From contig NZ_WTVM01000039.1 in NCBI RefSeq assembly GCF_012910885.1, forward strand, positions 1 to 32,052: a stretch of DNA of 32,052 bases. The letters are read 5' to 3'. Each line of letters begins with the position of its first letter. Position 1 is the first letter of the stretch. A program made the translations under genes and the position numbers. Below are positions 1 to 7,325 of the stretch, in pieces. The notes below the pieces were generated by a model. That model saw nothing but the letters and a program-made list of their open reading frames with translations. It was not told the origin of the DNA and ran no database searches. The stretch comes from Azoarcus taiwanensis. Its GTDB lineage: Bacteria; Pseudomonadota; Gammaproteobacteria; Burkholderiales; Rhodocyclaceae.

Positions 1-387
1 GCCATAGCGCGGCGCGGGCGTGGTGGCGCCTTCGACGATCCGCACGGGCTCCAATGCCGGCTCACCGTCCTTGGCAGGCTCGGCGGCGATGTCCAGCAGG
101 ATCAGCGCGCCGGTGTCGGCATCTTGCAATTGCAGCCGCGTGGGCTCGATCGGCTCGCTCGCACGCAGGTAGACCGCGCCGCCTGCGCTTTGCACGCGCA
201 GGCGCTCGCCAACCCCGGCCGGCACGCCCACGCGGACGTTGCGGTCGATGAACACGATGCGCTCTTGGCCGACCTGCAGCGGCACAGCCAGCGGCATGCG
301 CTCCCAGCGCAGGATTTCCACGGCCTGGGCGGTAGGTGCCATCGTCACGGCGATCAGCCCCAGCAAGGCGAATGCGTGATGCTTCAT
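1..387 (-). CDS. ICE conjugation protein, TIGR03749 family (TraK-like), partial
   Basis: The first 129 codons are present; the 3' part lies beyond base 1. The N-terminus (MKHHAFALLGLIAV, then APTAQA) is a signal peptide, so the product should be periplasmic. The mature part starts VEILRWERMPLAVPL, which I recognise from TIGR03749 proteins of PFGI-1-like ICEs. The ATG overlaps the stop of the preceding gene by ATGA, so translation is probably coupled. Its position after a TraE-like gene corresponds to traK in F-type operons, which suggests an outer-membrane-associated secretin-like core component. That functional analogy is inference. Confidence 0.85.
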   Translation of the reverse strand, partial: MKHHAFALLGLIAVTMAPTAQAVEILRWERMPLAVPLQVGQERIVFIDRNVRVGVPAGVGERLRVQSAGGAVYLRASEPIEPTRLQLQDADTGALILLDIAAEPAKDGEPALEPVRIVEGATTPAPRYG

Positions 388-1082
388 GGGGAGGTTCCTC
401 CTTGAGACGCCTGCGCTCCCAGGCCGCCAGGGGCCGTCGCCGGGCGTTCCGGCGCCGGTGTGCTGATGCGCTGGGGCGTGCCGTCGTAGCAGTCGAGCGC
501 CAGGCCGAAGGGATTGCGCGCGGGATCGACGTCGATGCGCGTCACCTTGATGGGGTAGCGCACCAGGGCGCGCTTGACCTGCTCGGCGCCGTAGTACTCG
601 TCCGCGCTGATATCCAGCGTCACCACCCAATCCCGGTCGGATACGGTGCGCACGCGCGCCGTGGGGTCGTCGCCATAGCCACGGCCGGGAATTTCATAAA
701 TTCCCCGCACGCGCTGCCGCAGCTCGCCCGTACTGCGCCGGTAGTCGTAATCGGCCCGCAGGAACGCATGGCAGGCGGGTGTCAGATACGGCGAGAGTGC
801 ATGCAGGTTGCGCGAGTAGTCTTCCTCACCGTTCGTCGGCCAGCGGTTCAACTGCTGGAACACGTAGAACGTGAAGGCATAGACCGACTCGGGTGGCACT
901 TCCCACCATTTGCGCGTACTGCCCGAGCGCAGGTCGGGTGGGACGTGGATGGTCAGGTCGCTCGGTGCGCTCCACCAGCCGCCGCCCATCACCAGGGCCA
1001 AGACGGCCAGCGCGCCAGCGCCCAGGCGCAGCGTCTTGATGTGCGCTTGCAGGTGAGCGATCTCGTTCTTGAAGCGGCTCAT
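384..1082 (-). CDS. ICE conjugation protein, TIGR03746/PFL_4703 family (TraE-like)
   Basis: This 232-residue protein begins MSRFKNEIAHLQAHIKTLR, has one membrane helix at about residues 20-38 (ALAVLALVMGGGWW) and then a periplasmic domain. It ends in a disordered Pro/Ala tail. This topology is that of TraE/VirB8-like scaffold proteins of type IV secretion systems, and the sequence matches the PFL_4703 family. The reading frame is open further upstream to 1373, but that stretch overlaps the neighbouring gene. The ATG at 1082 overlaps that gene's stop by ATGA, and this fixes the start. Confidence 0.88.
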   Translation of the reverse strand: MSRFKNEIAHLQAHIKTLRLGAGALAVLALVMGGGWWSAPSDLTIHVPPDLRSGSTRKWWEVPPESVYAFTFYVFQQLNRWPTNGEEDYSRNLHALSPYLTPACHAFLRADYDYRRSTGELRQRVRGIYEIPGRGYGDDPTARVRTVSDRDWVVTLDISADEYYGAEQVKRALVRYPIKVTRIDVDPARNPFGLALDCYDGTPQRISTPAPERPATAPGGLGAQASQGGTSP

Positions 1083-1477
1083 CGCGTCGCCCTCCGGGTG
1101 GACCAGAAGCCCGAACGCGATACCAGGACGTGGCCGCCCACCCAGCCGGCCATCAAGGGTTGGAGCGTGGCAATGCGCCACTGCAATTGCCGGTACAACC
1201 AGGTGTCGGGCCTGCCGCGTTTGAGACGGCGCAGGATGCCACCGCCCACAAACACGCCCAGGGCTACGCCCAGGACAACGAATGTGGGCGCCAGCGCGAT
1301 GGTGCGGAACACCCACGACAGCGGCACGCCGATCAGCAGGCCTGCGACACCACACAAGCCGCAGCAGATCCATAGTTCGTCCGCGGTCAGGCCGCGCACA
1401 ACCACCGGATGGCGGTTGAGCCGGTGCGGCAAGAACGTGACCGTCCCGTCCGCGCGGATGTGCTGGTGCTCGGACAT
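1079..1477 (-). CDS. ICE conjugation membrane protein, TIGR03750 family (TraL-like)
   Basis: A small inner-membrane protein beginning MSEHQHIRADGTVTFLPHRL, with two adjacent hydrophobic helices at about residues 35-80 and a basic segment RRLKRGRPDTWLYRQLQW after them. It matches the TIGR03750 conjugal transfer family. Size, topology and position between a pilin-like and a TraE-like gene correspond to TraL/VirB3. An in-frame GTG at 1486 would add three residues. I prefer the ATG at 1477 for its fit to the family N-terminus, but the choice is not certain. Confidence 0.88.
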   Translation of the reverse strand: MSEHQHIRADGTVTFLPHRLNRHPVVVRGLTADELWICCGLCGVAGLLIGVPLSWVFRTIALAPTFVVLGVALGVFVGGGILRRLKRGRPDTWLYRQLQWRIATLQPLMAGWVGGHVLVSRSGFWSTRRATR

Positions 1478-1490
1478 GGCCTGCACCTGC

Positions 1491-1850
1491 TTACAGGATG
1501 CCGGTGGCTTCGGTGAGCAGCCAGATGCCGATCACGAGCAGGACAGCGCCGACGGCGACCGTGAGGCCGAACTGGCCCCACGTCTTGCGGCCGGTGTGGA
1601 TTTCCGCATAGGTGCCATAGGCGTGGTAGCACACGCCGATGAACATGGAGGCCACCACCAGCAGCGCCACGAGCATGACGATGTCGTAGCCATAGTTGCG
1701 GATCGTCTCCATGATGCCGTTGCCGGTGCCCCGGGTGGGGTTCTCCAACTGCGGCAGGCCCTGCGCGAGCGAGAGCGCGGGCAGCGTTGCGGTGCCCAGG
1801 GCCATGGCGGCGCGCTGGGCGAGGCGGGAAGTGAGGATGTGGCTTTGCAT
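1491..1850 (-). CDS. ICE membrane protein, TIGR03745 family (pilin-like)
   Basis: This 119-residue protein has a long signal sequence (residues 1-30, ending LPALSLAQG) and two strong membrane helices (about 55-77 and 93-113) separated by a short polar loop with HTGRKTWGQ. It matches TIGR03745. Two helices after a leader is the VirB2/TraA major pilin architecture, and the gene sits where traA would in an F-like order, so a conjugative pilin subunit is the likely role (inference). Confidence 0.87.
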   Translation of the reverse strand: MQSHILTSRLAQRAAMALGTATLPALSLAQGLPQLENPTRGTGNGIMETIRNYGYDIVMLVALLVVASMFIGVCYHAYGTYAEIHTGRKTWGQFGLTVAVGAVLLVIGIWLLTEATGIL

Positions 1851-1866
1851 AGTCAGTCCTTTCAGA

Positions 1867-2100
1867 TCAGGAGAGGAGGAAGAAAGTCAGGACGAGGTAC
1901 ATCGCGACGAAGCGGATGCAGACGCCGAGAAACTGGCGCTGGTTGAGGCGGCTCTCGGACCACCCCACGTAGGCCGTTCGGATGGCCCAGACGCCCCAGA
2001 CGAGCAGGACTGCGAACACGGCGCCGACCAGGACGGTCGCCATCGCCGAAGGCGCGATGCCGCTGTTGGCTTGAAATGCCGAGACCTGGGCACCGTTCAT
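1867..2100 (-). CDS. ICE membrane protein, TIGR03758 family
   Basis: A 77-residue protein with two hydrophobic helices (about 20-42 and 60-77) around a polar segment with GWSESRLNQRQF. It matches TIGR03758, a small membrane protein always found next to the TIGR03745 and RAQPRD genes in PFGI-1-like ICEs. Its ATG overlaps the stop of the RAQPRD gene by ATGA. The precise role in the mating apparatus is unknown to me. Confidence 0.87.
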   Translation of the reverse strand: MNGAQVSAFQANSGIAPSAMATVLVGAVFAVLLVWGVWAIRTAYVGWSESRLNQRQFLGVCIRFVAMYLVLTFFLLS

Positions 2101-2480
2101 GGCTTGGCCTCCGCAGTCGGCGGCGGCGATGGCTCGGTGGCTCGCTCGGTGCGGTAGTCGCCGGACAGTTCGGAGGGGTCTCGCGGCTGGGCGCGCGACG
2201 GTGTGAGATGGGCCTGGATGCCGGAGCGCACACGCGCCAGGTCAGCCAGCAGCCGCGGATAGTCGAAGTGGTAGCGCTCGCCTGGCTGGATGGGGGTATG
2301 CGCGGCGCTGTCGGCGACTGTGCGCTCCAGCGCGGCGAGCTGGCGCAGCGCGGCCACCAGCTCCTGACGCTGTGCCGGGGATTCGGCCAACGCCATCGGG
2401 GACTGGCCCAGCAGGAGGGCCGTCACGAGAAAAGTGGGCACGCCGCGATGCGCGGCGCGCTGCCAGGTTGAAGCCAACAT
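2097..2480 (-). CDS. RAQPRD family ICE protein
   Basis: A 127-residue exported protein. The N-terminal hydrophobic stretch FLVTALLLGQSPMALA is a signal peptide. The family signature RAQPRD occurs near residue 100 (SRAQPRDPSELSGDYR). The tail is Pro-rich. Proteins of this family (plasmid_RAQPRD) accompany the pilin-like gene in ICE and IncP-7/TOL-type transfer operons. It is the first gene of the minus-strand operon that runs to base 1. The 5' side faces the cargo block, so its promoter must lie within about 2481-2620, shared with the divergent cargo promoter. Confidence 0.92.
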   Translation of the reverse strand: MLASTWQRAAHRGVPTFLVTALLLGQSPMALAESPAQRQELVAALRQLAALERTVADSAAHTPIQPGERYHFDYPRLLADLARVRSGIQAHLTPSRAQPRDPSELSGDYRTERATEPSPPPTAEAKP

Positions 2481-2619
2481 CGCGCCATTCCTGTGTGATC
2501 AGCAATGGCTCGATCGTGGAGAACGAGTTGGGTTTAGGCCGCAAACAATAGGAACCTGGCCATGCCCGGATTCCGGAGCAGACAGGAGGGCGACGGAAGC
2601 TCAGACCGCTTTTCGATTA

Positions 2620-2648
2620 TTGCGTTTTTCGAGTATTTCGAATAAGAT
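2620..2648 (+). promoter_or_regulatory. Candidate promoter with palindromic operator for the HTH-PIN-CBASS unit
   Basis: TTGCGT (2620-2625) and TAAGAT (2643-2648) are separated by exactly 17 bases. The spacer contains the inverted repeat TTCGA-GTATT-TCGAA (2628-2642). A further TTCGA lies at 2612-2616, giving three copies in about 30 bases. The elements match the sigma-70 consensus only moderately (3/6 and 4/6). The geometry suggests repression by a dimeric regulator, most simply the HTH protein encoded 35 bases downstream (inference). Confidence 0.5.
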
Positions 2649-2682
2649 TGGGCCTGCAACTCGTTTTCGCTAGGAGCTACCC

Positions 2683-3153
2683 ATGACCACCACCGCTGCC
2701 CAATCCAAGATGACCCTTCCCGCTGCGGCAGAGGTGAAGGCCGCCGTTCAGGGTCAACGTGCCTTGGCGGCCTATCTGGCAACCCAGTTCGAGACGCAGC
2801 ACATTCAGATCTTTGACGACCACAAGCAGGCGCATCAGGTGGAGCTGCCCACCTCGGCTTTGCGCCTGCTTGTCGACATCCTGGCTGAACTGGCCGATGG
2901 CAACGCCGTGAAGGTGGTGCCCGTTCACGCAGAGCTGACGACACAGGAGGCAGCCGATCTGCTCAACGTGTCCCGCCCCCATTTAGTCAAGCTGCTCGAG
3001 GATGGAGTGTTGGCATTTCACCGGACCGGCAAGCACCGCAGGGTGAGGTTCGCCGATCTGATGCAGTACAAGGAAGCGCGCGAGCGCGCCAGTGAGCAGG
3101 CGATGGCCGAACTCGCTCAGCAGTCGCAAGAGTTGGGAATGGGGTACGAATGA
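2683..3153 (+). CDS. Excisionase-type HTH protein, probable antitoxin/autoregulator of a PIN toxin
   Basis: A 156-residue protein. Residues about 87-135 form a MerR/excisionase-type helix-turn-helix (HTH_17): AELTTQEAADLLNVSRPHL, then GKHRRVRFADLMQYK. The N-terminal part (1-80) is helical and contains HQVELPTSALRLLVDIL, seen in antitoxins paired with PIN proteins. The tail is a charged helix. A good Shine-Dalgarno (TAGGAG) precedes the ATG. The stop overlaps the next start by ATGA, the usual coupling of antitoxin and toxin. By analogy it neutralises the PIN protein and represses the upstream promoter. Direct evidence for both roles is lacking. Confidence 0.75.
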   Translation: MTTTAAQSKMTLPAAAEVKAAVQGQRALAAYLATQFETQHIQIFDDHKQAHQVELPTSALRLLVDILAELADGNAVKVVPVHAELTTQEAADLLNVSRPHLVKLLEDGVLAFHRTGKHRRVRFADLMQYKEARERASEQAMAELAQQSQELGMGYE

Positions 3154-3725
3154 GGCATTCCCCCTTCACAGCCGTCTACGACGCATGCGTTTTGTATCCC
3201 GCGCCACTGCGGGACTTCCTGATGTGGCTCGGCCTGTCCGGCCGCTTCAGGGCGCGGTGGAGTCAAGCCATCCATGAGGAGTGGAAACGCAACCTGTTGA
3301 TCAAACGACCCGATCTCAACCGGGCGCAGGTCGACAGGACGTCCGATCTCATGGACAGGGCCATTCCGGACGGCGTGGTGGAGGGATATGAAGAGCTCGT
3401 GGCAGGCCTGACATTGCCCGATCCGGACGATCGGCACGTCCTGGCTGCGGCGATCCGCTGTGGTGCGAGCGTGATCGTGACGTTCAACGAACGAGATTTC
3501 CCGAACGAGCTGCTGGCTGCGTACGGTATCGAAGCGCAGCACCCCGACGAGTTCGTGGACAACCTGCTGGATCTGGATGCGGCCGCCGTCGTGTCAGCAG
3601 CGCAGCGCCAGCGTGCCCAGCTCAAGCATCCGCCAATCGACGTGGACTGCTTTCTCGAAATCCTGCTTCGCCAAGGCTTGGTGCAAACGACCAAAGTGCT
3701 GGCGACCTATCGCACCATCCTCTGA
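3150..3725 (+). CDS. PIN-domain protein, probable VapC-like ribonuclease toxin
   Basis: A 191-residue protein. The N-terminal VYDACVLYPAPLRD carries the first conserved acidic residue of the PIN fold (D11). Acidic residues follow in the centre, and LPDPDDRHVLAAAI with VTFNERDFP are the C-terminal PIN signature (PIN_3 type). PIN proteins are metal-dependent ribonucleases. It is longer than typical VapC (about 130 residues), with a C-terminal extension from about residue 130 of unknown role. The gene overlaps the HTH gene by ATGA and ends only 16 bases before the CBASS cap6 start, so the toxin-antitoxin pair and CBASS are probably one transcript. Confidence 0.78.
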   Translation: MRHSPFTAVYDACVLYPAPLRDFLMWLGLSGRFRARWSQAIHEEWKRNLLIKRPDLNRAQVDRTSDLMDRAIPDGVVEGYEELVAGLTLPDPDDRHVLAAAIRCGASVIVTFNERDFPNELLAAYGIEAQHPDEFVDNLLDLDAAAVVSAAQRQRAQLKHPPIDVDCFLEILLRQGLVQTTKVLATYRTIL

Positions 3726-3741
3726 CCGCCGAGTGACACGA

Positions 3742-4656
3742 ATGACCAAGAATCCTCCATCAGACGTTACTTTGCCGAAAGGCATCCATCGAAGCTGGAA
3801 GCTGCCGAACAAGTCGCTGGGTGACTTGTGGGATTCGATCGTGATGGACGAAGCCCTCAAGAAGCAGTTGCTGTCACAAGCGATCGTCAACTTCACGGTG
3901 CGCCCCAAGGTGGATCGCACGGTACTTCCCCTGCATGGCGTGATTTTGCTGGTCGGCCCGCCGGGGACTGGAAAGACCTCTTTGGCAAGGGGGCTGGCGC
4001 ATCGCGTGGCCGAATCGTTTTCCTCGGCAAAGTTCCGATTGCTGGAAGTGGAGCCTCACACGCTAACGAGCTCTGCGATGGGCAAGACACAGCGCGCCGT
4101 GGCAGACCTGTTCTCGCAGTCGATCGCAGAATCCGCAGCGACGGGGCCGACGATCGTACTTCTGGACGAGGTCGAGACGCTCGCGGCTGATCGAGCCAAG
4201 CTCAGCCTGGAAGCCAACCCCGTTGATGTTCACCGGGCCACCGACGCAGTGCTGGTGCAGTTGGATATGTTGGCCGAACGCCACCCGCATCTGCTTTTCG
4301 TGGCCACCAGCAACTTCCCACAGGCCGTCGACAGCGCCTTCCTGTCTCGTTGCGACATGGTGATAGAGGTGCCATTGCCCGGCAAGGATGCATGCAAGCA
4401 GATCCTTGTGGACTGCCTGAGTGGTCTTGCAAAGACATTCCCCGGGATTGGCAAACTTTCCTCGGCTCACCAGTTCGACGCGTGCGCTGGCGAGTGCGTG
4501 GGACTGGATGGTCGGGCCATTCGCAAGGTCGTCGCCAACGCCCTTGCTGCCGACCCGCAAGTGGCTATCGACCCGAACAAACTTTCCGTGGAGCACTTGC
4601 GCGGTGCGATACGACAGGCAAAACAAATGCGCCTTCAAGGAGGTAAGCAAAAATGA
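3742..4656 (+). CDS. cap6: CBASS Cap6, TRIP13/Pch2-like AAA+ ATPase
   Basis: A 304-residue AAA+ protein with Walker A GPPGTGKT (72-79), Walker B IVLLDE (138-143), sensor-1 ATSN (188-191) and a candidate arginine finger in LSRCD (R203). The EAxxKxxL region near the N-terminus matches bacterial TRIP13. In type III CBASS, this ATPase remodels and disassembles the HORMA-CD-NTase complex to keep signalling off or reset it. The open frame extends upstream to 3577, but that part overlaps the PIN gene. The ATG at 3742 gives the family length. No strong Shine-Dalgarno precedes it, which fits read-through translation from the PIN gene. Confidence 0.92.
   Translation: MTKNPPSDVTLPKGIHRSWKLPNKSLGDLWDSIVMDEALKKQLLSQAIVNFTVRPKVDRTVLPLHGVILLVGPPGTGKTSLARGLAHRVAESFSSAKFRLLEVEPHTLTSSAMGKTQRAVADLFSQSIAESAATGPTIVLLDEVETLAADRAKLSLEANPVDVHRATDAVLVQLDMLAERHPHLLFVATSNFPQAVDSAFLSRCDMVIEVPLPGKDACKQILVDCLSGLAKTFPGIGKLSSAHQFDACAGECVGLDGRAIRKVVANALAADPQVAIDPNKLSVEHLRGAIRQAKQMRLQGGKQK
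4637..4644 (+). promoter_or_regulatory. Perfect Shine-Dalgarno for the Cap8-like gene
   Basis: AAGGAGGT lies inside the end of cap6, eight bases before the ATG at 4653. It is the strongest ribosome-binding site of the CBASS operon and fixes this start despite the ATGA overlap with cap6. Confidence 0.75.
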
Positions 4657-5123
4657 CCACCGTTGTCAGCCGGACGTTTCGCAGCTCGCCGCACCGCGAT
4701 GCGTTGCAGACGTGGGATGCCATTGTAGAACTGCTCACTCAGGGCAAGGACGGCACGGCTCGCTCTGAACTCAGGGCCGTGGCGGGCGTAGCCGCCAGCT
4801 TGATCGCCGACCAGGCGCCCAAGAGCGCGCCCATCGTTGCGACATGCGATGGACCACGAACTAGGATCTACTGCCTGTTCGACGAAGACGCGATCGATGG
4901 TGATGATGCCAACGAAGACGTCTTGGGGTTCGAGCCGTTGAAGGGAGACTGGGGAGTTTCGCTGCCGTGTCCGAAGGAGCAGCTTGGCTGGGTGCAAACC
5001 GCGCTCAAAAAGCACAGTTCTCGCATCGTTGCACGGGACTTGAGCCAAGGAATTGCCACGCAGGCGCAGGCCGATGCCGGGCAGGCCTTGTCGCTGGACC
5101 TCGGAGGTTTTCTCAAGTCATGA
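4653..5123 (+). CDS. cap8: CBASS Cap8-like accessory protein (second, divergent HORMA-type protein)
   Basis: A 156-residue protein starting [21 protein letters not shown] do not see a clear family motif. The call rests on context: type III CBASS operons of the two-HORMA class carry a second, short HORMA-like protein (Cap8, also called HORMA3) beside TRIP13 and Cap7, and this protein has the right size and position. Residues around [19 protein letters not shown] resemble a beta-rich core. The final segment ([11 protein letters not shown]) could serve as a closure-like peptide, but that is speculation. The gene overlaps both neighbours by ATGA. Confidence 0.68.
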   Translation: MTTVVSRTFRSSPHRDALQTWDAIVELLTQGKDGTARSELRAVAGVAASLIADQAPKSAPIVATCDGPRTRIYCLFDEDAIDGDDANEDVLGFEPLKGDWGVSLPCPKEQLGWVQTALKKHSSRIVARDLSQGIATQAQADAGQALSLDLGGFLKS

Positions 5124-5620
5124 GCACCGTCGCCACCTACTCGTACACGCACTCGGTTACCTATGTGACCGACAACATCCTCAAGAGCCTGAAAGACATC
5201 ATCGTGCTCAGTGGTCTTGACCCCGAGCACTTTGCGGATCGCTGGGAAAGCAATACCCGAGCCATCAAGACATGGCTAGGAACCGGTGATCTGCGCAAGG
5301 TGGTCCTGGAGATTTACAACCCGTCGACTGACAAGCTCGTGACCCGTTGGGATATCGACATCGTGTATGGATGGTCCGATGGCGACGGCAGCTTCTGGAC
5401 GGATACCGAGCAGTTGAAATACGCGATCAAGAAGGCCGGACTGCTGCCATCACAGGCCAAGTACAAGGTCATGCTTGATACCAAGCCCGGGCGGCCTGAC
5501 GTAGAGGGGTGGAGCAAAGGAAGCTATCGCTCGACGGATGGGATGGTCAAGCAGAGCCTGGGCTCGACTGTCGAACACAGTGGCCTGGCGGGTCAGGCCG
5601 GATATTGGAGGCAACGCTGA
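5120..5620 (+). CDS. cap7: CBASS Cap7, HORMA-domain protein
   Basis: A 166-residue protein starting [20 protein letters not shown]. This N-terminal helix pattern (SxTHSVxYVTDNIL, then [12 protein letters not shown]) is typical of bacterial HORMA family proteins. The core region WDIDIVYG and the C-terminal safety-belt-like region complete the expected length. In type III CBASS the HORMA protein senses a phage-derived peptide, closes, and activates the CD-NTase; TRIP13 reverses this. The ATG at 5120 overlaps the previous stop by ATGA. An in-frame ATG at 4967 would extend into cap8 and is rejected. Confidence 0.88.
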   Translation: MSTVATYSYTHSVTYVTDNILKSLKDIIVLSGLDPEHFADRWESNTRAIKTWLGTGDLRKVVLEIYNPSTDKLVTRWDIDIVYGWSDGDGSFWTDTEQLKYAIKKAGLLPSQAKYKVMLDTKPGRPDVEGWSKGSYRSTDGMVKQSLGSTVEHSGLAGQAGYWRQR

Positions 5621-6522
5621 TGCTGTCGATCGATGAAGCTTTTCGCAAGTTCAAGTCGCGCCTGGAACTCAATGAGCGCGAACAGAAGAATGCCTCACAG
5701 CGCCAGAACGAGGTGCGGGACTACCTGCAGACGAAGTTCGGCATTGCGCGCAGCTTCCTGACCGGCTCTTACGCCCGATACACGAAGACCAAGCCGCTCA
5801 AGGATATCGACATCTTCTTCGTACTGAAGGACTCGGAGAAGCACTACCACGGCAAGACCGCATCGGTGGTGCTAGATGATTTTCACGCTGCATTGGTGGA
5901 GAAATACGGAGAAGCGGCCGTGCGCAAACAGGCGCGATCGATCAACGTGGATTTCGGTGTTCATATCGACGCCGAAGACAATACGGACTACCGGGTGGTC
6001 AGCGTGGATGCGGTGCCCGCATTCGACACCGGCAACCACTATGAGATACCGGATACGGCGTCCGGAAAGTGGATCAAGACGGATCCAGAGATCCATAAGT
6101 CCAAGGCAACCGTAGCGCACCAAGCTTATGGCAATGAGTGGAAAGGTCTCGTGCGCATGGTGAAGTATTGGAACAACAACCCCAAGCACGGTGATCAGAA
6201 GCCGGTGAAACCATCGTTCCTGATCGAGGTGATGGCCCTGGAGTGTCTTTACGGCGGCTGGGGAGGATCGTTCGATCGCGAGATCCAGTCGTTCTTTGCC
6301 ACGCTTGCCGATCGTGTTCATGATGAGTGGGCCGATCCTGCGGGCCTCGGGCCGGCGATCAGCAACGACATGGACCCTGCGCGCAAGCAGCGCGCGCAGC
6401 AACTGCTGTTTCAGGCGAGCCAGGATGCAAGCATCGCCATCGACCATGCGCGCCGAGGTCGGAATATCGAAGCGCTTCGTGCTTGGCGTGCGCTGTTCGG
6501 TCCCAAGTTCCCACTGTCCTGA
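5620..6522 (+). CDS. cdnD: CD-NTase, CdnD-like cyclic oligonucleotide synthase
   Basis: A 300-residue nucleotidyltransferase. GSYAR (49-53) followed by KDIDIFF (D62, D64) is the polymerase-beta-like GS-x(n)-DxD motif, and VDFGVH (D111) probably supplies the third acidic residue. The C-terminus ends in [12 protein letters not shown], as in CdnD proteins. Together with NucC, the expected product is a cyclic trinucleotide (cAAA). The start overlaps the cap7 stop as TGATG. Clade D rather than C is judged from overall resemblance to the P. aeruginosa protein as I remember it; a clade search would settle it. Confidence 0.9.
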   Translation: MLSIDEAFRKFKSRLELNEREQKNASQRQNEVRDYLQTKFGIARSFLTGSYARYTKTKPLKDIDIFFVLKDSEKHYHGKTASVVLDDFHAALVEKYGEAAVRKQARSINVDFGVHIDAEDNTDYRVVSVDAVPAFDTGNHYEIPDTASGKWIKTDPEIHKSKATVAHQAYGNEWKGLVRMVKYWNNNPKHGDQKPVKPSFLIEVMALECLYGGWGGSFDREIQSFFATLADRVHDEWADPAGLGPAISNDMDPARKQRAQQLLFQASQDASIAIDHARRGRNIEALRAWRALFGPKFPLS

Positions 6523-6558
6523 TCCCATCAGCTGCCACACGTCCCATCGAGGTGCAAC

Positions 6559-7284
6559 ATGTCCCAGTGGTCGCTTTCCCAACTCCTGTCGTCCTTGCAT
6601 GAGGACATCCAGCAGCGCCTCTCCGTGGTGCGCAAGACCTTCGTTCACCCAGGCACCAAGGGTGATGCGAGCGAGAACGTCTGGATCGACATGCTCGATA
6701 CCTATCTCCCCAAGCGGTACCAGGCGGCCAAGGCACATGTGGTGGACAGTTTGGGGAACTTCAGCCAGCAGATCGATGTGGTGGTGTTCGACCGGCAATA
6801 TTCGCCTTTCATCTTCACCTACGAAAACGAGACGATCATCCCGGCCGAAAGCGTGTACGCGGTGTTCGAGGCTAAGCAGACAGCCGATGCCGGGCTTGTG
6901 GCGTACGCCCAAGAGAAGGTCGCCAGTGTGCGCAGGCTGCACCGAACGAGTTTGCCCATACCGCACGCTGGTGGTACCTATCCTGCGAAGCCGCTGATTC
7001 CCATTCTGGGAGGCTTGCTCACGTTCGAGAGCGAGTGGAGACCAGCATTGGGCCCGTCCATGGACAAAGCGCTGAAGGCGGAGCTAGCAGAGGGGCGTCT
7101 GGACATCGGATGTGTCGCCGCCCACGGGCACTTTTTCTACGACCAAGCCAGTGGCGCGTACAGTTACACCAGTGAAAACAAACCTGCGACGGCGTTCCTG
7201 TTCAAATTGATCGCGCAACTTCAGTTCAGCGGAACGGTTCCAATGATCGATATAGAGGCCTACGGTCAATGGTTGACGAAGTGA
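6559..7284 (+). CDS. nucC: NucC endonuclease, CBASS effector
   Basis: A 241-residue protein, exactly the length I recall for Escherichia coli NucC. The PD-(D/E)XK-type active site is IDVVVFD (D73) plus VFEAK (E104, K106). Positions reported for cAAA binding in E. coli NucC, as I recall them (R53, Y81, T226), are occupied by the same residues here. NucC trimers bind cAAA, pair into hexamers and cut double-stranded DNA non-specifically, killing the infected cell. It is the last gene of the operon, 36 bases after cdnD, with GAGGTG as ribosome-binding site. Confidence 0.95.
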   Translation: MSQWSLSQLLSSLHEDIQQRLSVVRKTFVHPGTKGDASENVWIDMLDTYLPKRYQAAKAHVVDSLGNFSQQIDVVVFDRQYSPFIFTYENETIIPAESVYAVFEAKQTADAGLVAYAQEKVASVRRLHRTSLPIPHAGGTYPAKPLIPILGGLLTFESEWRPALGPSMDKALKAELAEGRLDIGCVAAHGHFFYDQASGAYSYTSENKPATAFLFKLIAQLQFSGTVPMIDIEAYGQWLTK

Positions 7285-7325
7285 CTGACCGGACTTGATG
7301 TATGTCTTGAGATTGCCCAGCGTCC

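Noticed and set aside
336-1946. Long plus-strand open frame (536 codons)
   Set aside because: It runs antisense to four well-recognised conjugation genes, is Arg/His-rich and has no family resemblance; high GC explains the open frame.
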